Notes under the pieces: generated by a model | What the model saw: the letters and a program-made list of their open reading frames with translations, nothing else | What the model was told of the DNA's origin: nothing | Databases searched by the model: none | In this document: positions 1 through 12,700 of the stretch, piece by piece | How positions within the stretch are numbered: the stretch's first letter is position 1 | Layout: each line of letters opens with the position of its first letter | DNA from: Larix kaempferi | Lineage: Eukaryota; Streptophyta; Pinopsida; Pinales; Pinaceae | Assembly: GCA_027924585.1 (NCBI GenBank) | Contig: BSBM01000865.1 | Span: 3,162,001 to 3,226,000, forward strand | Direction of reading: 5' to 3' | Length of the DNA stretch: 64,000 bases | Program-made: the position numbers and the translations under genes

Positions 1-1406
1 CAGAAGCTGTATCCTTGGGATTTCGTCTCAAGGGCAGGACCACAAAATTTTGTGGTTACTCTTCCTTCCCCGTCGGTTTCCTTGGTAGAACTTTCAGCTA
101 GCTGGGAGTTCTCAAGTGCAGGCGGTTCTTAGAGGTCGACCTTGTTCGGAGGTTGATCCCACCATTAGTGTAAAACTGCTTGGTAGAATACCAAATCCTT
201 TATTTATTTCGTTTTATCTTGCAAGTAGCATGCTAGCTATGTTTCATATCTATTGAGCTACCACATGATTTAAATTTTACAAACTTTCAACATTCTACTT
301 TCACAACTGCTTCTATTTTCTTAAAATAAACAAAGCCTCTTGAACTTGACCAAATCCAAGTCAAGAGCACTCTCTGTCGGAGAGCATTGTTAGATTTGCA
401 CTTTCCCCTTGCATTAGGCATTTTATAGTAGGAAGTCTCTTGAACTGTGGTCTTAAGACTAAGTCAAGAGCGCTCTCTGTCGGAGAGTTGAACAAGTGCT
501 CTTAATAATAAAACACTTCAATCCACATTCCCCCTTAATTAATTTACTTTGGTTGTGTGTCCAACACCCGTATGCTCTGCCAACCGGAAACGGTTGGACT
601 AGTACTCAGAAAGGTGAAGGACTTGATAAGCTCATAAGTGATAATTAATTAAAACTTTCACCCCCATAACCAACGAACCGACGTTGTTCAAAAAGTATTT
701 AAAGCAATTCTCAGGGGAGGCGCCGGGTTGCCCAATCCGTGACACAGTGGCTGGTTAGCATTGCGCGCCTAGCTGTGATCCAGACAGGTCCGACATGTCT
801 CTTAAAGGAGCTGCTTAGAATATCTTTCCAGACACTCTTTTGATATCCTTGGTTTTAGCCTAATAATCAAGACCACTAAAATCTTTAATTTACCAAGATA
901 AGCTGCAAAACGATCTCACAAACATTTATCTCGAACACTTGTATCAAGCATTTCAAATCACTCAGACATTTTTGACTCCATAAGGCATTGGTCAATCACA
1001 TATTTTATTTGCTTATTATCAATCTGGAGTAATTGTGTTAATTTTCGTAAAGAGTGATTTATATCTGATTCAGTGTATCTCTTATCTTCTCTTGCAATGT
1101 GGATTGCATTATCTTGGTAATTTTCAAAGCATTTTTGTGTCTCTCACCTTCAAAACACCTAAACAACACCCATCCGCATCACAACACTAAAAAAAAAAAT
1201 TTTAAGAACACAAGAGCCTTAGACAACTCTTTGTAGGGACTACCCCCCTTGGCTTCGTTAGGAGTTAGCCTAAACGAAGGAGCTGGGATTCAGGTGACAG
1301 TACCTGGCTCATTGCTTGCCCCCAAGGCCACACCTCTCCCCACTTCCAGTGAGGAAGACAACTTTCGAAAGATTTCCGCTGCTGGTGTGCAATCTGGCGG
1401 ACAACA
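1..1406 (+). repeat. 3' part of a Tat-family LTR (copy 1)
   Basis: This stretch matches the last ~1.4 kb of the LTRs at 30651-35362 and 41723-46420: the same order of landmarks, the same pair of CTCTTGA/TCAAGAG hairpins (337-384 and 437-487), the hairpin at 580-597, and the conserved closing block ending GGCGGACAACA at 1406. What follows (GATCCGTGG) is not the TGGCGCCGTTGCC primer site, so this is a solo LTR or the 3' LTR of an element whose body lies left of the window. The start is outside, so no target duplication can be tested; GATCC at 1407-1411 would be its right half. The small open frames inside it are chance. Confidence 0.88.
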
Positions 1407-1703
1407 GATCCGTGGTGAGATTAGGTTTTTTGCTTAGCCAATGAGTTAAAAGGAGGATCAATTGGTGGAGAAGACACATACATTCCGACAGAGACGGAGA
1501 GAGAATTCTAAAAGAGAGTTTTGCAGAGAAGACGGAGAAGAGAGATTCAGAGATCGACAGAGCATCCAGGCAAAGAGCAGACCGAACGGATTCGCAGAGG
1601 AGAGGGTCGGTTTGATCTGCAGAGGCATTCCGTACAGTAGCCCGCACGTGTGGGCCGCAAGGATTTCGTACAACAGTAGCAGTAGGCCGTATAGACCTGC
1701 AGG

Positions 1704-2370
1704 CTAAGTTGCACGAAATGGGGAAACGGGGACGCGTTGGAAACGTGACCCCCCAAAATTTAGGAAACGGGGAAACACGATATATATATATAGGACATTT
1801 AAAAAATTGAATGTGAAATATAAAATGATATACAGATTAAATCCAAGATTCCAACACAATTAGAAATCATAGTGACATAGTCATAGTCATACAATGATAC
1901 GTGTAACATCACATCACATTTTAGTAGTAATATCCAAAAACAACACATACTAACCATATATGATTCCATAATGCAAGTGGAAATAACCAAAAACAGCCTT
2001 GATAAATGACGCTAATACATATATATCCAAATTAGGCCATATATGAGGCCAATGTTATTTTATAAGGCTTGGACGAACACTAGAAGCTTCCGGAAATTGC
2101 CTAAACCCCTAGCCAGATATTAAAAACTTCATTAAATTTTTAAAAAATTAACCTTGACCGAGCGTTGACAGGCTAGCTTGGACGGAAACATGCTAAAATG
2201 TTGAAAATCGATTTGGAACGGGTTTCCTTTTTTTGGAAATGGGTTTCCTTTTTTGGAAACGGGTTTCTTTTTTTGGAAACGGTTTTCCTTCGCGTTCCGT
2301 AGGTGTTTCCTCGTTTCCATACGGAAACGGATAGGGGACATGGGGGGGGGGCACGTTTCCTGCAACTTAG
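1704..2370. mobile_element. Non-autonomous hAT-like element (MITE), 667 bp
   Basis: Terminal inverted repeats CTAAGTTGCACGAAA (left) and, read on the other strand, CTAAGTTGCAGGAAA (right) match at 14 of 15 positions. They are flanked by 8-bp repeats CCTGCAGG (1696-1703) and CCAGCAGG (2371-2378) that differ at one base. An 8-bp duplication is the hAT signature. There is no transposase frame inside; the 104-codon minus-strand frame at 2132-2446 runs across the terminus and includes the simple repeat. The subterminal parts are rich in GGAAACGGGG-type words. Confidence 0.65.
2215..2289. repeat. Four-unit 20-bp tandem repeat inside the MITE
   Basis: Units starting at 2215, 2235, 2255 and 2275 each read approximately GGAAACGGGTTTCCTTTTTT with one or two changes; the last is partial. 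GGAAAC and GTTTCC are complementary, so each unit can form a small hairpin. Confidence 0.85.
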
Positions 2371-3896
2371 CCAGCAGGGTTTTCTCAGTGAGTTGTAGAG
2401 GTTCGATTTTTCCAAGTTGGGCATAAATCGATTTTCTGAATTGCATTGTTCCATATTTTCTTAATAAAATATCTTCTCAGACTGCTACACCGGTTTTCCC
2501 ATCTTGGGTTTTGTCCGAGGGTTTATACCCAAAAAGATTTGTGTCTATTGTGTGATTGATATTTCTCTCAGTGTTTTATTTCCGCTTTATTTTATTTGGT
2601 GAAGAAATCCATGTGTGGTTAAGAGTAATAATTTGGGTTTATTAATTAATCCAGCATACTTTGGCCCTAGAGTGGATTTTAAGGAAATTCACATGGTGGA
2701 CCTGTTATCACATATATAGTAGCCGGGCTACCATGCATTATTTTTCAGATTCCATAGCACTTTTCAGCCAGTTCCTTTACATTGAGATCATGAGATGAGC
2801 ATCTATCTATGGATCACTATCAGATTTTGGACAGCGTATGTATTCCCCATGCCATGACTGAGTCTCGGGACACTCAGAGAGATGACCGATGTAGCCATTA
2901 TACCATTTATACAGAGCAGTCAATAGTGCCCAGAGTTACAGTAGCAGTTTCAGAGGACAGATGATGGTTCAGAGGATGGGCATTCAGGTATATGACTCAG
3001 TAGGTATATCATGGTGTTGTGGTTATATTGCTTTTATATTCATTCTTATGGCATGTCTTAGCATTTAGTATCATGATCTGGCGATCATATAGATATGTGG
3101 ACCTGGCTGATCTTGTTATATATATATTATATTGTCCCTACTCAGACTTAGAAGTTCACTATTCATACTCATTGGTTTTACCCTCCTTAGGGAGAATAGA
3201 GGTGATCATTCCACCATACCTTGGCTTGCTAGTGTTGGCTCCATTATTCATTATCTCCATCCATCCATTGCCTACCTTTTAGTTTATCACCCTGACTTAC
3301 TACTTGACTAGTGGCATGGAGGATCTTTCCCCGTTGTAGCCTCTGTATTGGATGAGCTTCCCTATTTATTGTGTCTCGACTCTGAGTTGGTGAGTTGGAT
3401 TGTAGACCTAAATCATTCTGGTCAGTTGTCCCGATGTTTGGCATTGGCTCGAACTCCCCCTAGTCACTTGAGATGTTGTTAGCTAAAACTGAAAGCTCAT
3501 GTACTACTTATGGAAACTTATAAATTCGCCCATGGAAACTAAAAAGGGCAAGAGCGATGAACTGCTAAAAATACTCCTCGAAGAGTATAAGAAAGGTCCA
3601 AAAAGCAATGGTTCTTAAAAGCTATATCTAAACAATTGCTGACCTTATATATGTATGAAAACATGCCCTGGATGCAAGCTGCAACTAGTTGTGCTTATCA
3701 GCACACCTGAGATCCGAAGGGTTATGTAGGCCAAAAAGGCCATGAAATGAAATTGAATGATCCTAATGAACCTGGATCAACTTGATGTAGACATGATGCC
3801 TAAGTTGAATAAGCAATCTCTAAAACAACTTATCCATTTGTGAGACACCGCCATTCCCTGTGTTGTTGCTCATTCAGTATATACTATGGTGTGTAT

Positions 3897-6800
3897 CAAC
3901 GTTGAAAAAGTCGGACTCGGCAAAAAGTCGGCAAGGGTCTCGAAAACAATTTCTCGGCAACATCGGCGAAAAAATCGGGAAAAGTCGAAAAAAGTCGGCA
4001 AACATTAAAAAATACAAAATACATTCATTTTTTTCAGAATTTTAAACATATAAAGCAACAATAACATCAGATAAACACATTGGAACATAAATATGGAGAA
4101 AGCACTGATATATATCTTCATCATGTAGTCATGTCAAATATAAAATGATACATCAAAGTCGATACTGAATCCTGAAAGTCTGAAAGTTTGAAACACCATA
4201 GTTGTCCAATCAAGGACTCAAAACTCAAAAGTAGATAACCAATACAAAATGACATCACATATATAAATGTATCTCAGGAAAACTAGTAGCTATCTATCTA
4301 ATATCAATGCCCTCTTCCCCTTTTACGGGAAAAGGTCATGGGCCGTTTGTCAGGCCTGCCCCTAGCACTAGAAGTAGCAGCAGAAGACCCTGCCCCTGCA
4401 TCTAACATCGGACGATGAGTGACGGATGGAGGACTAGATGTATCAATCGGTGTAGGCGGTGGTGGCGATGCTAGCACATCACCCTCCGTGGTGGTTCTGA
4501 CCTCCTCCTCCTCCTCCTCCCCTTCCTCTCCCTCTAGCCATGTAGGTTCCTCCTCCATTATAGGAGTCTCAATCTCCACCCTCCAATCAGACAAAATATC
4601 AATATTGTCTAAGGCGATGGCATCAGCATTTGGTGTTTTATTTATCTGTGTCATCCATAAGCGGAGATTATAATGGACGTAGACCAAATCATTGAGATGT
4701 GTGAACTCCATCCTGTAAGAGGAAAATAATTTTTTTGTATGAGTCTAGAGGTTCAAGTTTAAAAAATTAATGAAACATAATTATAATATGTGAGGATGAT
4801 AGATTCACAAATTATATTAAATGAAATTGATTTGTTGAAAATTTAAAGTCTAAGACTCTAACCTTCTGCGTCTCTTTGCGTGTACTTTTTCAAACACACT
4901 CCAATTCCGCTCACATCCTGAAGTGGTACATGTTTGGCTAAGAATCTTGATGGCAAATTTCCGTAAATTTGGTGTCCTTACACCATAGGTTCGCCACCAA
5001 GTAGCTACAACAAATAAGGAAATAAATAAATCATAATTCAAAATTTCAAATTTCAACTTGCAAATAAAAGTTAAACACTTTAATAACTTACCTGGCATGA
5101 AACTGGTCCTGTCACGAATAGCATCAGCAAAGCTAAATACTCCAGTACCATCCTGATACACCTCTAACTCGTGATTGATTGCATTGCGAGTCTCATAATC
5201 AGGTACCATCCTCTGAATACAAGTGAAGAGCCCCTCCAACACCTCAGCATCAAAATCAAATTTGCATTTGTAGGAAAATGCAGGGTTGAGGAAGAGTGTT
5301 GCTGCATGAATGGGTCTATGAAGCATCCCGGTCCATCGACTACCAATCAAATCCCATAACAACATGTGCCTCTCGTGCCCCGGGGTACCCTTGCCCACAT
5401 AATAATTTCGGATGGCCTCTTTGGCCCTATCCATGGCCTCATACAAATAGCCCATTGCGGGCTTATCACCATCAACAAGTCTCAAAACCCTTACCAAAGG
5501 TTCAGTCACCGAGCACACTTCCCCCACTCCTTCCCAGAAGGAGTCAGTGTACACCAACTTGGCAATGGTTCTCCCATCCTCTCTCCTGCTGTAAGCACAA
5601 TCACGCCAATCATCAGAAACAAACATTTGCTTCAACTCAAACTGACATCGAAGCAAGGACTGAAGAGTAATGAAGGTGGTGGCAAAGCACGTGATTGCGG
5701 GACACCTCAAGTCCCTGTTTTTGGTGTGCCTCCTCATGAGGCTGAGAACAAAAGTATGGTTGTAAATGAACTTGGGGATGCTCTTAGCTTGATCAATCAC
5801 CACCTTGATAAAGGGAACTTTCCCCATATCCTCCAGCATCAAATCAATACAATGAGCAGCGCATGGAGTCCAAAACAAAGCGGGGTGCCTCTCCATAAGC
5901 ATCCTGCCAACAGCCACATAATTAGCTGAATTATCCGTAATAACTTGCACAACATTGTGCACCCCAATGTCCTGTAGGAACCCATCTAACAACTCACATA
6001 AGAGTGCTGCATCTTTTACATATGCCGATGCATCGACTGATTTCACAAACAAGGTACCTCTAGGACAATGTACCAAAAAGTTGATAAGGGATCTACCCTT
6101 ACCATCTGACCAACCATCTTACATGATTGTGCATCCAGTGGTCTCCCATGACTGCTTGAGCTCCTCCAACCTAGCACCGATGTCCTTCTTTTCTGCTTGA
6201 AGGATTGGACCCCGCAACTCATCAAAGGTGGCACTTTTATACCCCGAGCCAAATGATACAATGGCATCACACATCGGCTGCCAAAATGGATTGTTTTTTA
6301 CGATGTTGAGAGGTATGTGACTCCAGTAAAGACACCTCCCCATCACCCTGTCCACTTCTACCTTGTCATTTTTCTTTATCAATGCCTTGATAGAAGGTTG
6401 TGATCCACCTCCTGTTCATGGACCAAAATGGTGTGAGGCCCCCGCCGTGGCTGTGGAACCCCTCACACTACCCTCACTGAAAGTGGCAGATCCTGTTGCC
6501 CCCACACTTCTTGCTAGGCCAAAAGTTGCAATCTCAGCTCTGTTTGCGCCGATCTCATCCTTCTTTTTATTCTTTTCATGGATTGCGTCATGGGCAGATC
6601 TCATGATCTCTGGGGTCACTGCAGTACAAACGCCAACATCATGCCCTGGGAGTTTAGCTAGATGGTATTTCAACATGTTAACCCCTCCTGACATGTGATG
6701 CCCACACAATTTGCAACTCAAATTTTGCCTGTTTCCATCATCCTCGGGCTCACCATACTGCCAAAACGGATCCAATGGCTTTGGCATCTTGGAAAATGGA

Positions 6801-7538
6801 ATGGCAACCTCAAAATGCAAACCTAGGGCACAAAAATACAAAAACAAGAAATTAAACTCCATTTGAAAAAATTGCAACAATTTGACTTAAAAAATCAGAC
6901 CTCTAAATTTATATTTTTGGCCATAAAAAATGATAACAAGAGGGTGGCTAAATATCTAAGAAAGAAAACATGCTATTCCATTCTAAGAATCTAAAACCCC
7001 CTTACATTTTGACTCTTTTTTATATTTATAATTTTATGGACATGGAAATCATTGGAAAAATGGCAAAAAAAAATAAAAGAATAGAGGAAAGAATATAGGC
7101 AAGCAAACATGCAAAAAAATCATAAAACAAATACAAGAAAATGAACCACTACATACCTGTGAGACGAATTGGTTGATTGGCAAAGTTTTGACTCTTGAAA
7201 TTGAACCCCTTCTCCGCAAAAATTCACAATGGTGAGCTTGGATGTTGTTTGGAGTCTTGGATGCCTCCAAAGTAGTTGATGGTAGCCTCTTGCCCTTCAC
7301 ACTCCTTCTCCAACAGTCAAACAAAACAAATGACCAAAAAAAATTCATTTTGACACCTTAAACCGCGGCCGTGACTGTCTGGGCGCTTTTTTCCTTCGAC
7401 TAGCGAGTTTTTGCAAAAAGTCGGCGATTTTTTCAAAAAGTCGGGAATCGGCGATTTTTTAAAAAATCGCGATTTTTACTCGCCGATTTTTCGGCAAGGG
7501 TTTGACCGCACGATTTTTCGCCAATTTTTTCAACGCTG
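3897..7538 (-). mobile_element. Complete hAT-superfamily DNA transposon
   Basis: The element starts CAACGTTGAAAAA and ends with the inverted form TTTTTCAACGCTG. It is bounded by perfect 8-bp duplications GTGTGTAT at 3889-3896 and 7539-7546. The same site is empty in the inverted LTR copy near 13030-13070, which reads straight through, so the boundaries are confirmed by comparison. Subterminal regions are dense in short TCGGCGA / AAAAAGTCGG words on both sides, as usual for hAT transposase-binding ends. It carries one transposase gene on the minus strand. Confidence 0.93.
4304..6787 (-). pseudogene. hAT transposase with BED zinc finger, two in-frame stops
   Basis: Proposed structure: exon 6787-5092, intron 5005-5091 (GT-AG, 87 nt), exon 5004-4863, intron 4713-4862 (GT-AG), exon 4712-4304, about 748 codons in one frame. 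The N-terminal BED finger has the CKLCG pair and the following KYHLA and C. A DUF659-type catalytic region contains DGWSDG and ITDNSAN, supplying two acidic residues. The C-terminal dimerisation region contains SGCERNWSVFE with the catalytic-type glutamate. An acidic, proline-rich tail follows. The frame is broken only by TGA at 6416-6418 and TAA at 6119-6121; the latter sits directly before DGWSDG. A non-coding exon ending at 7157 (donor GTATGT) may precede it. The few lesions and intact ends suggest recent loss of function; it could still be mobilised in trans. Confidence 0.88.
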
Positions 7539-9732
7539 GTGTGTATTCCCTTTCCCATATCCAAAGTGTCACAATGTTAAGTCAATCCGTCACCCTTTGG
7601 CCTAGCCAGTTTATTTTTAGCCTTCACCCTTCACTAGCAAATTGATCACAACTATGAAGTGAGTATGGTCTTGAAAGTCTAATCTGAGTCATAGTAATAA
7701 CTAATGACACTATATATTTGTTGCTAGATTGCCAGTAATGATTACTCTTTGTTATAATTGCTATTTGAATGAGTTGTAGAGCATGCGTTAACCTTTGACA
7801 CTTTGCAGCAACTTCTGATGGTAGTCTGAGTTATATTTGGTCAATATTGACCTGGTCAAACATAGTTTGACCAAGGTCAATCACAGGACATGAGATTATT
7901 GGACCTTATGATGACACAGGTAGATGATATATGGTCTATGTACATGTACATGATGGTTCTATGCATCAGATACAGGTTTATGATGATGATTTATGGTTTT
8001 CAGCATTATTTGATCATTTACAGATTATTATTATTTCACCTGTTCCGGTATATTGGATATATTATATGATCATGCAGAGATCCATATGGTGTATGAATAC
8101 ACATCTTGGATAGTTTTGGACCTTCTGAGTCCAATGAGACAGTCTGTTTTCAGTTCCGGGCAGTTACAGTGATGATTGAGCCTCAGTAGGCTGTCCTAGT
8201 GCAGTTTTGGTCTGTCGGAGACCCTGTCAGAGCAGAGTTGGATTTTATTTGGTTCACCTAGGGCGCTGATGATGGAGGGGGTGGTCCAGCCACTTGTTTT
8301 TACCATATTACCCCCCTCCCAGACACACTGGTGCCCTCACCTTGACAACGCAGTCACTCCAGGAGGCAGTTTGGGGCATGTACACGCTTCCCGAGGCAGT
8401 TTTGGATTGGTAGAAATGGCTACAGAGGAATTCGATTTGGGCTACTTAGGAAAAGTTTTGGCATGGGATGATTAGTGATGGTGAGTGGGATGTCTTCCGC
8501 ACCTTCTCCAGCAATTTCAGCTTCATCGGGGCCCACATCCATCACTTATGGCATTTTCTGATGATTTCTGAGGCCTCCTAAGGCCCACAGTTTGTCCATA
8601 GAGGCATGATTTGATACTTTGATGACTATTTTATTATTATTGTGCTATGTGGATTGACCAAGGGTGGCTAAAATTACCCCTTGGACCCACCATAAGCTTA
8701 TTGTTATATTTTGTCATCATGATTTGGTGGGATCCCTTCTCCTAGGGCGATTTTGTCCACTTATGGTTATACTTTATGGTTGATCCATGTATTTTATTTT
8801 TGAGCTCATCTCAACCACTGATTAGATCTTTTGATCTTTTAATCTTAGCCACTCATGTAAAAAGTGGTTAGGATTATGGTCTCTCTCCATCCTATTTAAG
8901 GAGAGAACCTCTCATTGTAAAATCATCTAGAAATTTTTGGCTCTTGGCTCTTGGAATAAAATTTCTATCTTTTGGAGTACATGCTTGGGTTGGAGTGGAT
9001 GTTGGTTGTTTTGATTGTAAATGCTTTTGTCCATTGCACTGGAGGATCTATTGTAGCTATCTTGCATATTTGCCATATCTTTTTACAGGTGGAGAAGACT
9101 TCTTCAACAAGTGCGAATTGGTGGGGAGGCTTGCCCTTCAAGCTTGGAGGACGTTTTGGGGTTAAACGGCGAGTGGTTTTGTCTTTGCACCAACTATTCT
9201 TTGCTTATCTCTTTTTTGCTTGTATCTACCTTCAACATGTTAAACTGATTGATGCTTTGCTCCTTGGTTTTGACAGGTTAGAGGGACACATATGTGGCTT
9301 GAAAAAATCGATTTGGCAAGAGGGCTTCAAAAATTCTCCATTTGATCTTTGGCAAAAGTAATCCTCATCTCAACTAGCATTCATCTCTTCATCCAGGTAT
9401 GCTCCAAAGGTATGATCTTCTTCTTTGAATCATCCATAATTTCTAGATCATAAAAACCCTGATTAATCAAAACCCTCATTTTGGTTTTTCTTAGATCTAC
9501 TTAGATCTAGCCTTGCTTTTGAAGAGATATTAAAAACCCACCTCTATAGCATCCACCCCTAGTTGGATCTATAGTTTGGTGGTGATTGAGTTAAAATTGA
9601 CACACTTTTCAAGGCAATATAGCCCTCTTGAGGCAAATCGCACTTCCTTGGGAGAGGCTTGTTTGGTTAGATCTAGCATATGGGTAGGTGAGATCCCACT
9701 TGATTTGCAATCTACATATTTGATAACCTACC

Positions 9733-12700
9733 TGTTATCACACAACTTGTAGTTGCCCCTAGTGGTATCATATCCGGGACGGTAGAGGAGATGGACAACT
9801 AAAGAGGTGACCCAAGAGATGCCACGGTTCCCAATGCAAGGTGGGAGTCACGTCAACCGAGGCACTCTTCACTTTAGATCTAGATGAATCAAGACCTAGG
9901 GGGAGACCGTATAACCAATCAAAGATGATTGGACCCAAACAAAGGTTCCTAGGGATGAGTAAATGGTAAGTTACGGAAACCAATGCAAGGTAAAGTGGAC
10001 CTAGAAATTAAAGTATGGTTGAAGGTGGTTTGAGGAATGATTAGTGTTTCAACCAATGTATGATTTAAGCCACATGATTAGTTATAATGATAAGATATAG
10101 TACCATGTGTTACACAAGTGGGTCCTACTTTCTTGGGATATGTGAAATGGCTTAATGTGGACCCACAAGGTGAAATTAAAGGATGCAATTGGCACTAGAG
10201 GATATGTAAAGAGTAGATCTATGGATCTAAGTTGAAATCAGGAGTACCCATGTACTGGATTTAAGGTTTGACACAATTCCCAAGGAGTGCGACTTGCTTA
10301 AGGAGGACTAGTGCCTTGTTAGATGGGTTAATGGAGTCAAAAGATATGTCAAAGTGTAGATCGGGACACCTAGAGGTCAAGTCAAATGGGTTAATTGAGA
10401 TAAAGTGGTTGGATCTTGCTAGATCTAGGATTTCATGAAATGACCCAAGTGGACCACAATCCCTTAAAACAAGGAATGCTACCCCCAAGGCAGATCGTCA
10501 CAAAATGATACTCTAGATATAGGTTTCAAGGTATGCCCGTTCCAAATCCACTGAAATCTCAACTACCCAGGTCCTCGAAGTGGGCAAACTCAGTCACCCA
10601 AGGAAGTGCGACCTTGCTCAAGGAGGGCTAAAAGGTGGATAAGGTGTGTCAAATCAAGTCCAATGGCCACCAAATTGTATATCCAAGTAGCTTAGGCAAT
10701 GATCTATATGAATCTAGAAAATCAAGTCAATCCAAGGGTTAGATCTTACTAGATCTGAGTTTTAAGGTGCCAAGTAGTTCAAAAGGGGGTTTTAATCCCT
10801 TAAAATGTGGAATGATGCCCACAAGGTAGAAATCACCCAAGTAAAAGTCTAGGGGTAGGTTATCAAGTGTGTAGATTGCAAATCAAGTGGGATCTCACCT
10901 ACCCACATGCTAGATCTAACCCAACAAGCCTCTCCAAGGAAGTGCGATTTGGTTCAAGAGGGCTATATTGCCTTGAAAAATGTGTCAATTTTAACCCAAT
11001 CACCACCAAACTATAGATCCAACTAGGGGTGGATGCTATAGAGGTGGGTTCTTAAGATCTTTTCAAAAGCAAGGCTAGATCTAAGTAGATCTAGGAAAAA
11101 CCAAAATGAGGGTTTTGATTAATTAGGGTTTTTATGATCTAGAAATTATGGATGATTCAAAGAAGAAGAAGATCATACCTTTGGAGCATACCTGGATGAA
11201 GAGATGAATGCTAGTTGAAATGAGGATTACTTTTGCCAAAGATCAAATGGAGAATTTTTTTGAAGCCCTCTTGCCAAATCGATTTTTCCAAGCCAATTAT
11301 GTGTCCCTCTAACCTGTCAAAACCAAGGAGCAAAGCATCAATTAGTTTAACATGTTGAAGGTAGATACAAGCAAGAAAGAGATAAGCAAAGAATAGTTGG
11401 TGCAAAGACAAAACCACTCCCTGTTTAACCCAAAACGTCCTCCTCCAAGCTTGAAGGGTAAGCCTCCCCACCAATTCGCACTTGTTGAAGAAGTCTTCTC
11501 CACCTGTAAAAAATATATGGCAAATATGCAAGATAGCTACATTAGATCCTCCAGTGCAATGGAAAAAAGCATTTACAATCAAAACAACCAACATCCACTC
11601 CAACCCAAGCATGTACTCCAAAAGATAGAAATTTTATTCCAAGAGCCAAGAGCCAAAAATCTCTAGATGATTTTACAATGAGAGGCCCCCTCCTTAAATA
11701 GGATGGGGAGAGAACATAATCCTAACCACTTTTTACATGAGTGGCTAAGATTAAAAGATCAAAAGATCTAATCGATGGTTGAGTTGAGCTCAACAATAAA
11801 ATACATGGATCAACCATAAAATATAACCATAAGTGGACAAAATAGCCCTAGGAGAGGGGATCCCACCAAATCATGATGCCAAATATAACAATAAGCTTAT
11901 GGTGGGTCCAAGGGGTAATTTTAGCCACCCTTGGTCAATCCCCATAGCACAATAATAATAAAATAGTCATCAATATACCAAATCGTGCCTCTATGGATAA
12001 ATCGTAGACCTCAAAAGACCTCGGAAATCATCAGAAAGTGCCATAAGTGATGGATGTGGGCCCCGATGAAGCTGAAACTGCTGGAGAAGGTGCGGAAGAC
12101 ATCCCACTCATCATCACTGATCATCCCATGCCAAAACTTTGCCTCAGTAGCCCAAATCGAATTCCTCTGTAGCCATTTCTACCAATCCAAAACTGCCTCG
12201 GGAAGCGTGTACCTACCCCAAACTGCCTCCTGGAGTGCATGTGTTGTCAAGGTGAGGGCACCAGTGTGTCCGGAAGGGAGGTAATATGGTAAAAACAAGT
12301 GGCTGGACCATCCTCTCCATCATCAGCGCCCTAGGTGAACCCAATAAAAATCATCTCTGCTCTGACAGGGTCTCTGACAGACCAAAACTACACTAGGACA
12401 GCCTACTGAGGCTAAATCATCACTGTAACTGCCCGAAATTGAAAATAGACTGTCTCATTGGACTCAGAAGGTCCAAAACTATCCAAGATGTGTACTCATA
12501 CACCATATAGATCTCTGCATGATCATATAATATATCCAATATACCGGAACAGGTGAAATAATAATAATCTGTAAATGATCAAATAATGTTGAAAACCATA
12601 GATCATCATCATAAACCTGTATCTGATGCATAGAACCATCATGTACATGTACATAGACCATATATCATCTACCTGTGTCATCATAAGGTCCAATAATCTC

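Larger units (their letters stand above)
1407..2702 (+). other. LTR-like non-coding DNA, probably a copia LTR remnant
   Basis: No gene is visible. The part flanking the MITE (1407-1703 and 2379-2702) has the feel of a copia LTR and leader: a purine-rich stretch, an AATAAA-like signal near 2462, and T-rich text after it. I could not find its ends or a primer-binding site, so the assignment is weak. The right edge is the GGACC target duplication of the solo LTR starting at 2703. Confidence 0.35.

Noticed and set aside
2131-2702. Continuation of the second hAT transposase left of 2698
   Set aside because: Reading across the GGACC site gives stops at once and no recognisable hAT C-terminus.
4419-4673. 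Ser/Gly-rich plus-strand frame
   Set aside because: Antisense of the acidic, Pro-rich C-terminal exon of the transposase.
5296-5929. Plus-strand frames of 124 and 187 codons
   Set aside because: They are antisense to the hAT transposase coding exon, whose frame explains the sequence.
8944-9361. Frames with MEYMLGLEWMLVVLIVN, also present at 11211-11621
   Set aside because: The similarity comes from the two being copies of one LTR. The frame contains indels between copies and shows no domain, so it is not treated as a gene.
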